64,000 nucleotides of DNA, taken from the NCBI RefSeq assembly GCF_014645615.1, contig NZ_BMMB01000001.1:558001-622000 (forward strand), written 5' to 3'. The stretch comes from Paenibacillus hunanensis (GTDB taxonomy: Bacteria > Bacillota > Bacilli > Paenibacillales > Paenibacillaceae). Position numbers and translations under genes: made by a program. Within the stretch, counting starts at the first letter, position 1, and every line of letters begins with the position of its first letter. The notes under the pieces are model-generated. The model ran no database searches and was not told where the DNA came from. It saw only the letters and a list, made by a program, of their open reading frames with translations. Positions 9,003-17,964 of this stretch are shown piece after piece.

Positions 9003-10076
9003 ATGAGCATGAATACCGAACGTGACTATGAGGAATTGTTGGACGAAGCATATGGCTTGCCGAATGGGCACGCCAAGCTACAATTGCTGGAGGAAGCAGC
9101 TCGTATCGCTGATTCACTTGGAGAAGTGGAAGCAGGCTACGAGATTCGCGGAGAGATTGTGGAGACAGCATCGTTCAGTGGTTTTCCGCGTACAGCGTTA
9201 GTCGCTTTCTCATGGCAGTTAGGACAATTTGATAAAAATCCAGATATGTACGACGAATGGACATTACTCTGGTCGTACAAATGGATTCTCGGAAATGTTG
9301 CGGCTTTCCCAGAAATCGAGCGTGCTCAGATTGATTCGTTGCTGGAGGATATGCGTCGGCGTTATTTGGAAGCAGGCTATAGCGATTATGCTTACCACTA
9401 CTATCGTTTCGTACTGGCTATCGATTATGGTGAGCTGGATGAGGCGGAGCAGGCACTGAATCAATTAAAGACGATGGAACGCGACGAAATGGCAGATTGT
9501 GATGCCTGTGAGCAAAATGAATTTGTCGATTTCTGGGCACAGCGTCAAAATGATGAACAGACGATCCAAATGGCGCAGCCGATTATCAAGGGCAGAATGT
9601 CCTGTGCCGAGGTGCCTCATGTGACGCTACCCAAGGTATTGATGCCGTTATATCGTCAGGGCAAGCAAGCCGAAGCCGACAAGTATCAGAAGAAAAGCTA
9701 CAAATTGATCCATGATAATACTGACTTTGTACTGTCGATCGGTGAGCATATTGGCTACCTGACAGCGACAGACCCATATAAAGCGTTAGAGCTGTTTGAA
9801 AAGCATGCGCATTGGACCGATCTGAATGAAGCGCCAATCGATAAGATGCTATTCCATGCCTATACCAGCGGAATGTTCAAGCGTCTGGCACAGGAAACCG
9901 TACAATTCAACGTGAAGCTGCCTTCATCCTATCCACATCCTGAGCATGCAACTGATGTGAATCGACTCGCTGCATATTATGGCGAGCTGGCAACCGATGT
10001 CGCACGTAAGCTCGATCTTCGTAACGGAAATAGCTATCAAAGCGAGCATGTGAAGCGGTTGATGGATACGGTTTGA
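9003..10076 (+). CDS. TPR-like helical repeat protein B, tandem paralogue of protein A
   Basis: A 357-residue paralogue of the preceding protein. It shares the N-terminal block AKLQLLEEAARIADSLGEVEAGYEIR, the segment FSWQLGQFDKNPDMY, LLWSYKWIL, the cysteine pair DCDACEQNE at about the same position, and CAEVPHVTLPKVLMPLY. Divergence between the copies is substantial, so this is an old duplication. AGGAGGAAGAATAG gives a strong ribosome site. The 135-base gap before it carries no evident terminator, and transcription probably ends at the hairpin 10151-10207. Two similar but distinct copies suggest a heterodimer or two client-specific adaptors. This is inference from gene order. Confidence 0.8.
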   Translation: MSMNTERDYEELLDEAYGLPNGHAKLQLLEEAARIADSLGEVEAGYEIRGEIVETASFSGFPRTALVAFSWQLGQFDKNPDMYDEWTLLWSYKWILGNVAAFPEIERAQIDSLLEDMRRRYLEAGYSDYAYHYYRFVLAIDYGELDEAEQALNQLKTMERDEMADCDACEQNEFVDFWAQRQNDEQTIQMAQPIIKGRMSCAEVPHVTLPKVLMPLYRQGKQAEADKYQKKSYKLIHDNTDFVLSIGEHIGYLTATDPYKALELFEKHAHWTDLNEAPIDKMLFHAYTSGMFKRLAQETVQFNVKLPSSYPHPEHATDVNRLAAYYGELATDVARKLDLRNGNSYQSEHVKRLMDTV

Positions 10077-10147
10077 TGTTTGAATATAGATTAGCAGATG
10101 TATAGCTAAGCAAGTATATGACAAAGCGTGTATACGCTATGAGTTAA

Positions 10148-10208
10148 ATAAAAACCATCGGGTCACTTCCTTTTCTGCACGAAGGAGAGGAGGACTCGAT
10201 GGTTTTTT
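10148..10208. terminator. Bidirectional Rho-independent terminator
   Basis: AAAACCATCG (10151-10160) pairs with CGATGGTTTT (10197-10206), and the arms ACTTCCTT and AAGGAG extend the stem. T runs follow in both directions. It lies between the convergent chaperone operon and the minus-strand chemoreceptor gene. Confidence 0.8.
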
Positions 10209-10315
10209 GTTATTAATCTGATCTACTGACTATCGTTGTCTGGATTATATAGGATGCTGGCGATGATGACCTTCATCCTTAACATATAGATGCAGCTTAC
10301 AGGCATCTCCATAGC

Positions 10316-12070
10316 TTATACCTGCACGCGCTGTACCGCTTCATTCATTGCACCTGTCTGTGCATTTAGCTCGCTAGACATATCGGTAATCTTATGGAAC
10401 ATGGAGGCTTGCTCCTGTACGAGATGATAGATTTCATCGGAGTAATCGGAGACCTCGGATGAGATGCGTGAGATCGTCTGTACCGATGCCGCTGCTTCTT
10501 CTGTACCCGCAGTAATCTGCTCGGCTGCGGCAGAGATTTCCTGAATGCGATCAGTCACGGTCATAAATGCCTCGACCACACTCGTAAATGCACGCTCCGC
10601 ATCAGCAGTCATCGTCACGCCCTGCTTGATCTCGCCTGCTGTCTGATTCATCTGTGTACCGATCTGAACGGCTTCCTGCTGAATACCGAGTAGTAGGGTA
10701 GAGATCATCTGAACTGATTCGTTTGATGCTTCTGCCAGCTTACGTACTTCATCGGCGACAACGGCGAAGCCCTTGCCATGCTCACCTGCATGTGCCGCCT
10801 CAATCGAGGCATTCAGGGCTAGCAGCTTGGTCTGTGCGGCGAATTCTTTTACCGAATGTAATGCACTACCAATCTCCTGAGAGTAGTTGTTAAGCGTGCC
10901 TACCATCGTAGACACCTGTGCAGCAGCTTGAGAGATATGATCCATTTGATCGCGTACATGACTCATGCTTTGTTGCCCTGTTTGCGCGGTGTGCAGTGCA
11001 TCTGTTGCAGCATCCGACACAGCAGAGGAGGATTCGGAAATATTCGTAATTCCGCGTGCGATTTCTTCCATAGCATTAGAGCTATCCATCACGCCCTGCT
11101 TTTGCGTATGAGCGCCTTCGCGAATCTTCTCCATCGCGCTGTGAACAGTCGAGTTCATCTGCTGCATGCCGTCAGCATCCTGTCGGAACTGAACCGCTGA
11201 TTCGGTCAGGATGGAGGTGGTGGTGGATACGCCAGATACCATGCCACGTACCATATCATTGAGATTGCCCGACATATGCAGCATCGCTTTGTAGGTACTA
11301 CCGATCTCATCATCGTTACGTACATGGCGGGTGGATAATAGGCGATGCGCTTCGGCAAGCTGACCATCTGCCATTTTGAGTACACTGGACTTTAAGGTGC
11401 CCAGCGGACGCAATCCACGAATAATAAACCACATCACAATCGCGATTCCAAGCAAGGTGAATACGAATAGCAAAATATACAGAATCCAGCTCGATTTCAG
11501 TACATTAGCTTCAATCTGATCAATAACAGCAACGGAGGTATCGATACCAATCACACCAAGCAGCTTACCGTTACTATCTAAAATGGGAGCGTAGGAGGAG
11601 ATATAGCGACCGTACTCTTCATTATTGATGATCGAAGAGCTGGCACTATGTCCTGCCTGGAGACGTTGAACCGCATCGGCAGGAATATCAGTCACTTCAT
11701 TGATAGCAGATGCTTTCGCAGGGTCTTTCATTCCATCCACCATCATGAGCGGTGTTCCTTTGGAGTCGATTTTTACAAAATACACATACATCGCGCCAAT
11801 ACGCTGACGGAATTGGTCCAGCTCATCACGAATCGCGAAAAAGCTCGCATTTTCCTGAGGATTCTGGGAAAAGCGAATGTAGCTTGCTGCATCCAGCTGC
11901 TTGACATAATTCTCAGCAATCTGAACGTTATAGCTGGAGATTGCCTCCTGCGCCGTCAGCTTCATGTTCGCCAGTTGCAGCAGCAGGCTACCCGCCGCAA
12001 TCAGCATCATCACAAGTGTTACAATAGCAACAATGCGAATGACCAAATGATTTTTGAAAAAACGAACCAT
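10316..12070 (-). CDS. Transmembrane methyl-accepting chemotaxis protein
   Basis: A 584-residue receptor with transmembrane helix 1 at about 8-30, an extracellular sensor of the Cache type (about 31-190, including [16 protein letters not shown] and [17 protein letters not shown]), transmembrane helix 2 at about 192-216, a HAMP linker, and a long signalling domain whose tip reads [19 protein letters not shown]. Ligand unknown; Cache sensors often bind amino or organic acids. AGAGGAAGAGGATGGG precedes the ATG. The gene has its own transcription unit: the next minus-strand gene upstream ends at a terminator (12331-12362). Other chemotaxis genes are not in the window. Confidence 0.9.
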   Translation of the reverse strand: MVRFFKNHLVIRIVAIVTLVMMLIAAGSLLLQLANMKLTAQEAISSYNVQIAENYVKQLDAASYIRFSQNPQENASFFAIRDELDQFRQRIGAMYVYFVKIDSKGTPLMMVDGMKDPAKASAINEVTDIPADAVQRLQAGHSASSSIINNEEYGRYISSYAPILDSNGKLLGVIGIDTSVAVIDQIEANVLKSSWILYILLFVFTLLGIAIVMWFIIRGLRPLGTLKSSVLKMADGQLAEAHRLLSTRHVRNDDEIGSTYKAMLHMSGNLNDMVRGMVSGVSTTTSILTESAVQFRQDADGMQQMNSTVHSAMEKIREGAHTQKQGVMDSSNAMEEIARGITNISESSSAVSDAATDALHTAQTGQQSMSHVRDQMDHISQAAAQVSTMVGTLNNYSQEIGSALHSVKEFAAQTKLLALNASIEAAHAGEHGKGFAVVADEVRKLAEASNESVQMISTLLLGIQQEAVQIGTQMNQTAGEIKQGVTMTADAERAFTSVVEAFMTVTDRIQEISAAAEQITAGTEEAAASVQTISRISSEVSDYSDEIYHLVQEQASMFHKITDMSSELNAQTGAMNEAVQRVQV

Positions 12071-12330
12071 CCCATCCTCTTCCTCTCGCTCACCAACAGT
12101 TATATTTACGTGCTACAGACCATAGAATCAGGTTTTTAGCACTATGTAATTGTGAAAATCGTAGCTGAATTTGTCGTTTTTTGCAATAGATTATGACGGA
12201 AATAATTAACTTTTATTATGTCATTTTCCGTTTAGAGTCATTAAGGGAATTAGTGGATATGAATTGTGATGATGGACGCTTAGCTCATGTAAAGGATGTG
12301 GAATAGAAATATAAATAGAAATAGAAATAG

Positions 12331-12363
12331 AAAAGCCTATCCATGATCGGATAGGCCTTTTTA
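12331..12363. terminator. Rho-independent terminator, usable in both directions
   Basis: AAAGCCTATCC, a six-base loop and GGATAGGC with flanking A and T tracts. It ends the minus-strand gene at 12419-12985. An imperfect AAATAG microrepeat (about 12305-12331) sits beside it. Confidence 0.85.
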
Positions 12364-12418
12364 CTGTTCAGCTATACTCTGACGAAGCTCAATTCACCAG
12401 AGAGCATCCCATATCATT

Positions 12419-12985
12419 TTATGACCGATCTGACGATGCATTCTTGTCCCGACCTGATGCTGTATCACCTGCAACGCGCCAGCGGCGGCTGAACTTGCTC
12501 AGACGTGGATGCAGCTGCTGTGGCTCCTCGGTTAATACCAGACTAATTTTGCTAATCCATTCCTCAAAAATAGAGAATGAAGCAAATTGATTCGCCATCT
12601 CCGGTGTCATGAGTAAAAAGTAAGGCGATTCGTAATGATCGATCAGCGTGCGTAACGCTGCTTCCATCGGTGTGTACTTTTTACGCTTGCCATCCCAGCC
12701 TTCAATAATGACTGCACGATGAGCGTTATGCTGCTTCCAATCCTGCAAGCGTCGTTCACGCTGATAAAAGGGAGCAACCGATTCCTTGGACATCCGTTTG
12801 ACCGTCTGTTCATGCAGCGGATAGAGCACGAGCCGTGAGAAGTTCATCTGCTGCATCGTTATCAGCGCCTGCTCTAGCTCGCCATCTGATGTATCCTGAA
12901 AGGAATCGTAGTAGATCAGTGTGCCGCGTGTAGAGGACGGCGGTGGCTCATAGCCATAGGGGACACGCTGAGTAGGCTGTGGCAT
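12419..12985 (-). CDS. Conserved hypothetical cytosolic protein
   Basis: A 188-residue soluble protein that I do not recognise. The centre is mixed alpha/beta (TLIYYDSF, SRLVLYPLHEQTVKRM, HRAVIIEGWDG, SPYFLLMTPEMANQF), and the C-terminus is basic and probably disordered. There is no signal peptide or membrane segment. AAAGGAG with eight-base spacing supports the ATG. It is separated from the downstream chemoreceptor by a terminator, and from the P450 upstream by about 100 bases on the same strand, so it may be cotranscribed with the P450. Confidence 0.65.
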   Translation of the reverse strand: MPQPTQRVPYGYEPPPSSTRGTLIYYDSFQDTSDGELEQALITMQQMNFSRLVLYPLHEQTVKRMSKESVAPFYQRERRLQDWKQHNAHRAVIIEGWDGKRKKYTPMEAALRTLIDHYESPYFLLMTPEMANQFASFSIFEEWISKISLVLTEEPQQLHPRLSKFSRRWRVAGDTASGRDKNASSDRS

Positions 12986-13082
12986 GCTGCATGCTCCTTT
13001 CGAAAGCGATCTATCACTTACAGATCGCTGTATTTCTTCCTATTGTACTCGTCCAGATGCAGCACTGACCAGCACCGATTGA

Positions 13083-14366
13083 TCAGAAGCGCGAAGAAGA
13101 ACTTTTCGGACGAGCATGACTCATAATGAAGCGGCTCGCAGGAAGGGCTGGCATACGTGACAGATCGATCGACAGATCCTGCTCGGGCACTTCGTATTCA
13201 ATATGACCTGCTAGAAATTCCAGACTCACTCGCATCACATCAATGGTCAGCCATTCACCAGCACAGCGATGATCCTGACGATGATCGCCACCACCCTGCG
13301 GAATCAGATCAAATGGACTTCCATCCCAATCTGCGAAGCGCTCTGGACGGAATTGCTGCGGCTCATCCCATAGCTTGGGATCATGCGTTGTACCATACAC
13401 ATCGAGTAGCACCGTCGTGCCTTCGGGGAAATGATAGCCTTTCCACGTAAAGTCCTTACGCACGCTGGCACCTAGAATCGGCGTGAACGGATACAGGCGA
13501 CGTACCTCCTGTACAAACCACTGGCTATACGTATCATCTCCATTTTCAAACGATTCGATCAGCTTCTGATGGGTTTCTGGATACGTATGCAGCGCATGAG
13601 CGCTAAATACAACATAATAAGCGATCGCTACAATCGGACGAATAATGTTGATCAGCTCGACAGCAGCGACTTTAGCATCCAGCAGCTCGCCATTCAGATC
13701 GCGATGCCAGGAGATCACATGTGCAGCTGTATGCTCATCGGTCTGTACACGCTTTGCACGAATCAATTCCACCAGCTCGGTGACCCATTGTTCTGTACGC
13801 TGTCTAGCATCTCGGCCTTCTTTGTATCGGTCGCCTATCGCACCAAAGGCATCCACCATGCTCGCAAGATCGTCAGCGATCGTCTTCATGTCCTGTTCAC
13901 GAAGTGGTATGCCTGCCCACTGACACGCTGCACGGCACATCACCTGCTGTGCTTCGTCTACCAGCTCAAGCTGTACGGTGCTTTGCCAGCGAAGTGCGGC
14001 AGATTGCCATTGCTGCCGTACAATATCCTGAATCATTTGCAGTCGATCTGGTGTCATAAGTGACATGAACATCTGTTTACGATGAGCATGAGCCTGACCA
14101 TCCAGCGTCTGCACGCCCTTTTCACCAAATAGCGATTTTTGAATGCGTTTCGGGATCGCTCCCCCACGCTGAAACAGCTCGCGATCATAGAATAGCTCTG
14201 CCGCCTCCTTGCCACCTATGCAGATGGCAGGCTGACCAAGCAGACGAGTCTGGAAAATATCCGATTGCAGCTTTTGCCTACGGTCAAAGGCATATGTATA
14301 CCCTTCTGCCAGCAGGTTAATGCTACCATCAATTGTATGATCGCGTGGAATGTCGAGATTTTTCAT
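13083..14366 (-). CDS. cypC: Cytochrome P450, CYP152-type fatty-acid peroxygenase
   Basis: The 427-residue protein uses hydrogen peroxide to hydroxylate or decarboxylate long-chain fatty acids at the alpha/beta carbon, needing no reductase. The heme-thiolate loop GGGDHRQDHRCAGEW places the ligand at Cys368. The I-helix has the CYP152 hallmark Arg243-Pro244 (IIRPIVAIAY) replacing the usual acid/Thr pair; this Arg binds the substrate carboxylate in P450-BSbeta. Length (B. subtilis YbdT/CypC is 417) and the conserved ExxR in VQEVRRLYP also fit. AAAAGGAG precedes the ATG. No redox partner gene lies nearby, consistent with peroxygenase chemistry. Hydroxylation position cannot be told from the sequence. 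Confidence 0.88.
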   Translation of the reverse strand: MKNLDIPRDHTIDGSINLLAEGYTYAFDRRQKLQSDIFQTRLLGQPAICIGGKEAAELFYDRELFQRGGAIPKRIQKSLFGEKGVQTLDGQAHAHRKQMFMSLMTPDRLQMIQDIVRQQWQSAALRWQSTVQLELVDEAQQVMCRAACQWAGIPLREQDMKTIADDLASMVDAFGAIGDRYKEGRDARQRTEQWVTELVELIRAKRVQTDEHTAAHVISWHRDLNGELLDAKVAAVELINIIRPIVAIAYYVVFSAHALHTYPETHQKLIESFENGDDTYSQWFVQEVRRLYPFTPILGASVRKDFTWKGYHFPEGTTVLLDVYGTTHDPKLWDEPQQFRPERFADWDGSPFDLIPQGGGDHRQDHRCAGEWLTIDVMRVSLEFLAGHIEYEVPEQDLSIDLSRMPALPASRFIMSHARPKSSSSRF

Positions 14367-14670
14367 TCTAATCGCTCCTTTTTGTATGCTGTAGTGGATG
14401 TGCTATACTACTTGAGATCAGTCTGGATCATATATCTATACTGAAATTCATTACCTCTAATCACCTCGGGAATAACAGATTTTGTATAAAATGATAACCA
14501 GATACATACAGTTCGTTGTTAGCTTCCGCATTACTTTTAAGACTGCTTTACAAGTTTGAACTTGATAGACAAAAGAGAGACACAGAAGATACTCCAGCAA
14601 TACAAAAGGGAGATAGCAAGGCAACCCTATACTACCAATCTAATAGACCGCATGGATAAAGGAGCTTCCT
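14367..14670. other. Divergent promoter region, P450 and GNAT genes
   Basis: About 300 bases between divergent genes. It must hold two promoters, but I cannot pick confident boxes or an operator. No gene is seen. Confidence 0.4.
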
Positions 14671-15162
14671 ATGTCAGTTACATTTATTCGATCAACACCT
14701 GAGCAGCTTACCGAGGAGCTAGCTATTATTAATTCCAATCCCGACTACAATCTGCTGAGTCATGGCAAAGCGGTACTGACTGCCGGTGAACTACAGGAAG
14801 AACATCTTCAGGCGCAGCAGCTCGGCGCAGAGCGCAAGCTGATTATGCAGGATGATACGCCAATCGGCATTGTAGAATTGCTACCACTCTATCCACAGGA
14901 TGGTTACCCGTGGCTGGGCTTGTTTATGATTAACGGAAGCAAGCGTCGCAGTGGATATGGCGCGCTAGCCTGGCAGGCTGTAGAGCAGATGCTGCTCCAG
15001 CGCGGTATTCACGAATTGCGCCTGGCAGTCATTGCAGAGAATGAGCCTGCTCATGCCTTCTGGAAAAAGCAACAATTTCACTATGTGAAGCCATCGGTTA
15101 ACCATACAGGGCTGAACGTGATTATTTATGAAAAACAGCTGGATATACCTATACTTTCATAA
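14671..15162 (+). CDS. GNAT-family N-acetyltransferase
   Basis: A 163-residue acetyl-CoA-dependent transferase. The acetyl-CoA loop is SKRRSGYGALAWQAVEQML, and the following LRLAVIAENEPAHAFWKKQQFHYV is the typical motif B with the asparagine and aromatic positions of GNAT enzymes. Substrate unknown. AAAGGAGCTTCCT precedes the ATG. It stands alone, divergent from the P450 gene. Confidence 0.82.
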   Translation: MSVTFIRSTPEQLTEELAIINSNPDYNLLSHGKAVLTAGELQEEHLQAQQLGAERKLIMQDDTPIGIVELLPLYPQDGYPWLGLFMINGSKRRSGYGALAWQAVEQMLLQRGIHELRLAVIAENEPAHAFWKKQQFHYVKPSVNHTGLNVIIYEKQLDIPILS

Positions 15163-15264
15163 CGTTTCGTACTTGATATGATAAAGTGATCATATACAAT
15201 TGAAGATTTAAATATGCGTTAACAAATGATCGATTTTTTCGATAATATTTTACAAACTTAGCGA

Positions 15265-15293
15265 TTGACACCTGTAGTACCTGCCCTTAAAAT
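15265..15293 (+). promoter_or_regulatory. Consensus sigma-A promoter of the 41-residue protein gene
   Basis: TTGACA (15265-15270) and TAAAAT (15288-15293) are 17 bases apart. The -35 box is perfect. Transcription would start near 15300, 40 bases before the ATG. Confidence 0.8.
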
Positions 15294-15339
15294 TTGTTTA
15301 AACCGCAAGGTTTATTCATTATTCAGGGGAGGGACCCTC

Positions 15340-15465
15340 ATGCTGCAAACCATTCAAAAAGTGTTCGAATGGCTATTTGTTCACCGTAACGGCGTATATC
15401 ATTTCGGTGATGTGTATTGTGAAGACAGCGGCTTCATCGTCTACATCCCTAGAGAAGAAGAATAA
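15340..15465 (+). CDS. 41-residue small protein
   Basis: A small protein, MLQTIQKVFEWLFVHRNGVY then an acidic C-terminus ending in REEE. The first 14 residues could form a short amphipathic helix. A longer frame begins at 15265, but that codon is the TTG of the -35 box, so the ATG at 15340 behind GGGGAGGG is the true start. The gene has its own consensus promoter and a terminator at 15499-15537, which argues strongly that it is real and well expressed. I do not recognise the family and assign no function. Confidence 0.75.
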   Translation: MLQTIQKVFEWLFVHRNGVYHFGDVYCEDSGFIVYIPREEE

Positions 15466-15498
15466 CTTCGGCGTATAGACTATATGACCTTATCCATA

Positions 15499-15537
15499 GG
15501 CTGCAGCGCACGGTGATTCCGTGTCTGCGGCTTTTGT
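15499..15537 (+). terminator. Rho-independent terminator after the 41-residue protein gene
   Basis: GGCTGCAG and CTGCGGCT arms with the inner pair CACGG/CCGTG, followed by TTTTG. Confidence 0.7.
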
Positions 15538-15699
15538 TTGTTTTCGCATAGATGTGGTAACGGTGAACGAGTGAGATACATGGATGGAATCGGGAAAGCA
15601 CGGTATAATAGAAAGGACAGGCTTAACGTTAGATGGCATATGCCAGCGTCAATTCGCAATGTACTTCATTTGAATCTATAGCTGAAAGGATGCATGACT

Positions 15700-16233
15700 A
15701 TGGCACAATTGCAAAAGGCAACATTTGCAGGCGGCTGCTTCTGGTGCATGGTGACACCATTTGAAGAACTGCCCGGTATTCACGGTATTGTCTCCGGCTA
15801 CACCGGTGGACATGTGAAGAATCCAACCTATGAGCAAGTAAAAACAGGCAATACCGGTCATTACGAAGTCGTTGAAATTACATTTGACCCGGAGCTGTTC
15901 CCGTATGAGCGCTTGCTGGAGCTGTACTGGCCTCAAATCGATCCAACCGACGACGGTGGGCAATTCCATGACCGCGGCTCCCAGTACCGCACAGCGATCT
16001 TTTACCATAACGAGCAGCAGCAGGAGCAAGCGCTGCAAACGAAGTCAGACGTAGCGGCGAGCGGTCGCTTTGGCGATAAGCCGATCGTAACTGAAATTCT
16101 GCCTGCTGACGTGTTTTATCCGGCAGAAGAATACCACCAGGATTACCACAAAAAGAACACAAAGCATTACAAAGAAGACCGCGAGAAATCAGGTCGCGAC
16201 GAGTTTATTACGGAGCATTGGCAGGAATCCTGA
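15700..16233 (+). CDS. msrA: Peptide-methionine (S)-S-oxide reductase MsrA
   Basis: It reduces methionine-S-sulfoxide in oxidised proteins, using thioredoxin as reductant. The active-site loop is GGCFWC, with catalytic Cys13 and Cys16. The family blocks GIVSGYTGGHVKNPTYEQV, TGHYEVVEITFDP and DRGSQYRTAIFY are intact, and the 177-residue length is normal. AAAGGA nine bases upstream favours the ATG at 15700 over the one at 15694. No resolving Cys near the C-terminus and no msrB gene are seen next to it. Confidence 0.95.
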   Translation: MAQLQKATFAGGCFWCMVTPFEELPGIHGIVSGYTGGHVKNPTYEQVKTGNTGHYEVVEITFDPELFPYERLLELYWPQIDPTDDGGQFHDRGSQYRTAIFYHNEQQQEQALQTKSDVAASGRFGDKPIVTEILPADVFYPAEEYHQDYHKKNTKHYKEDREKSGRDEFITEHWQES

Positions 16234-16388
16234 TCTTCTGCACCGAACCACATAGGGCAGCTACAATCCGGATAGGAGCGATTCTGTTCGGGTTGTTGTC
16301 TGTTTAGCATCAGAACGTATACTACAATCCAAACAGCAGGAGGGTTGTTCCGATTGAGAAATCATACATACGATGCGGAATGTAGATC

Positions 16389-16601
16389 ATGGCCGCACGG
16401 GATTCGATCAAAGCAGAATTAGAAATCGAGCGGGAAAGAATACGATCTTCCTTTACTGCACCTTTAATGCACAGGGGAATCATTGTCGGTTATGTAGCAG
16501 ATTCTAGCCCTCAGTGTTCTGATACTTTTCCAGCAGAAGCACTGGAAGTGTTGTTTATGAAGCTGGGTACGAAGCAACTACAGGAAATCAATATTCGTTG
16601 A
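16389..16601 (+). CDS. Small hypothetical protein (70 residues)
   Basis: The N-terminal helix is charged (KAELEIERERIRSS), and the rest may form a small alpha/beta fold (GIIVGYVADSS, AEALEVLFMKLGTKQL). An in-frame TAG lies two codons before the ATG. No good ribosome site precedes it; the nearest AGGAGG is about 48 bases upstream. That leaves the start and even the gene uncertain. No family recognised. Confidence 0.45.
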   Translation: MAARDSIKAELEIERERIRSSFTAPLMHRGIIVGYVADSSPQCSDTFPAEALEVLFMKLGTKQLQEINIR

Positions 16602-16665
16602 ATTCAGGCAATGAAGCTGGGCAATATAATGAAGCATGAATCTAACCATGAAAAGGATGATCCCT

Positions 16666-17403
16666 ATGGCACTACGCAACCCGGTAATCTACGGCAACCG
16701 ATTTGAGCGCTCCCCTGATCACGATTACGGACAATCGATGACGTTGGCTGGAGCCGCGGGTAAAGCGCTGATTTTAACGATTTTACTTGTAGCCTCGGCT
16801 GCATACACCTGGTATTTGTTTGTCAACGGTGAGGATGTGAGTGGATTTTTGAAGGTAGGCTTGATCGGCTCGTTAGTCATCGCATTGCCTACTATATTTT
16901 TTCCGCGTATCTCGCCGTTTACCGCACCGCTGTATGTCATTGTAAATGGTCTATTGTATGGCGCTGTATCCGCGATGGGCGAATATCTGTATCCCGGTGT
17001 TGTGATGAACGCGATTCTGATCACATTATCGCTATTTCTGATCACACTATTCCTGTATGCGACACGTATTATTCGTGTAACGCCGGGGCTGGTAGCTGCG
17101 ATTAGTATTGCTACACTCGCAATTGCTTTAACGTATCTGGTCAATTTGGTATTGAGCTTTTTCGGTATGAGCGTGCCGTATATTCACGATACGGGCTGGG
17201 TTGGCATCGCGATTAGCGCTTTTGTTATCGTGATTGCGACTTCTAATCTGCTGATCGATTTTAGCAATATCGAGCAGTACGCTAACGAAGGTCGTCCGAA
17301 ATATATGGAATGGTATGGTGCATTTGGTCTGATGATAACGATCATCTGGATGTATTTCGAAATTCTGCGTCTGCTGACCAAGCTGGCTTCTAGCCGTAAC
17401 TAA
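16666..17403 (+). CDS. Bax inhibitor-1/YccA family membrane protein
   Basis: A 245-residue polytopic protein with about seven hydrophobic segments. The Bax-inhibitor-1 (TMBIM) superfamily pattern is seen in the closing part: LIDFSNIEQYANEGRPKYMEWYGAF then a last helix, like the YccA motif with an acidic residue in the final helices. Bacterial members such as YetJ are pH-sensitive calcium channels; whether this one is a channel is unknown. AAGGATGATCCCT places the start at 16666, not the upstream in-frame ATG at 16636. It has its own terminator. Confidence 0.85.
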   Translation: MALRNPVIYGNRFERSPDHDYGQSMTLAGAAGKALILTILLVASAAYTWYLFVNGEDVSGFLKVGLIGSLVIALPTIFFPRISPFTAPLYVIVNGLLYGAVSAMGEYLYPGVVMNAILITLSLFLITLFLYATRIIRVTPGLVAAISIATLAIALTYLVNLVLSFFGMSVPYIHDTGWVGIAISAFVIVIATSNLLIDFSNIEQYANEGRPKYMEWYGAFGLMITIIWMYFEILRLLTKLASSRN

Positions 17404-17411
17404 TTCATAGC

Positions 17412-17456
17412 ATGCCGTCTGTTCGCTTATGGCGAAGGGCGGCATTTTTATTTTTC
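17412..17456 (+). terminator. Rho-independent terminator after the Bax-inhibitor-like gene
   Basis: ATGCCGTCT pairs with GGGCGGCAT, with an inner CGC/GCG, followed by TTTTTATTTTT. Confidence 0.85.
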
Positions 17457-17576
17457 TATATTGCCCTTATGCAATCATAGCGATAAGGCAACAAGACAGA
17501 AATGGATAAAAGGCTAGCTGTGTGGCAGAAGTTGCGTTATAGTATTTTTTATATTTATTTGGAGGAGGGTTCACGG

Positions 17577-17864
17577 ATGATACTTGAAGTCGCGATATTG
17601 AATGTAATTCCAGGACAGAGTGAAGCATTTGAAGCAAGCTTCCAGCAGGCTCAGCAGATTATCGCAGGCATGAAGGGTTATATCTCGCACGAGCTACAAC
17701 GCTGTATGGAGGTGGAAAGCCAGTACATTTTATTAGTACGTTGGGAGACACTGGAGGATCATACGGAGGGCTTCCGTGGCTCAGCCGAATATCAGCAGTG
17801 GAAAAAGCTACTTCATCATTATTATGATCCGTTCCCGGTCGTTCATCATTATGAGCTCGTGTGA
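17577..17864 (+). CDS. ABM-family (antibiotic biosynthesis monooxygenase fold) protein
   Basis: A 95-residue dimeric alpha+beta barrel protein of the ABM/YgiN type. The N-terminal strand MILEVAILNVIPGQSEAFEASFQQA, then GYISHELQRCMEV, ILLVRWETLEDHTEGFRGSAEYQQW and the closing histidine-rich strand are typical. Members include small oxygenases and heme-degrading enzymes, and many are uncharacterised. GGAGGAGGG precedes the ATG at 17577; the in-frame ATG at 17502 has no such site. Single gene. Confidence 0.82.
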   Translation: MILEVAILNVIPGQSEAFEASFQQAQQIIAGMKGYISHELQRCMEVESQYILLVRWETLEDHTEGFRGSAEYQQWKKLLHHYYDPFPVVHHYELV

Positions 17865-17964
17865 TACTCTACGTTCACTAGCTAGCACCAGTTCAACCAC
17901 TCATCTACATAGAATAAACAAATGAGGCTATACCCAGTACAGGATTAGTAGAGGAGAGAAAACC

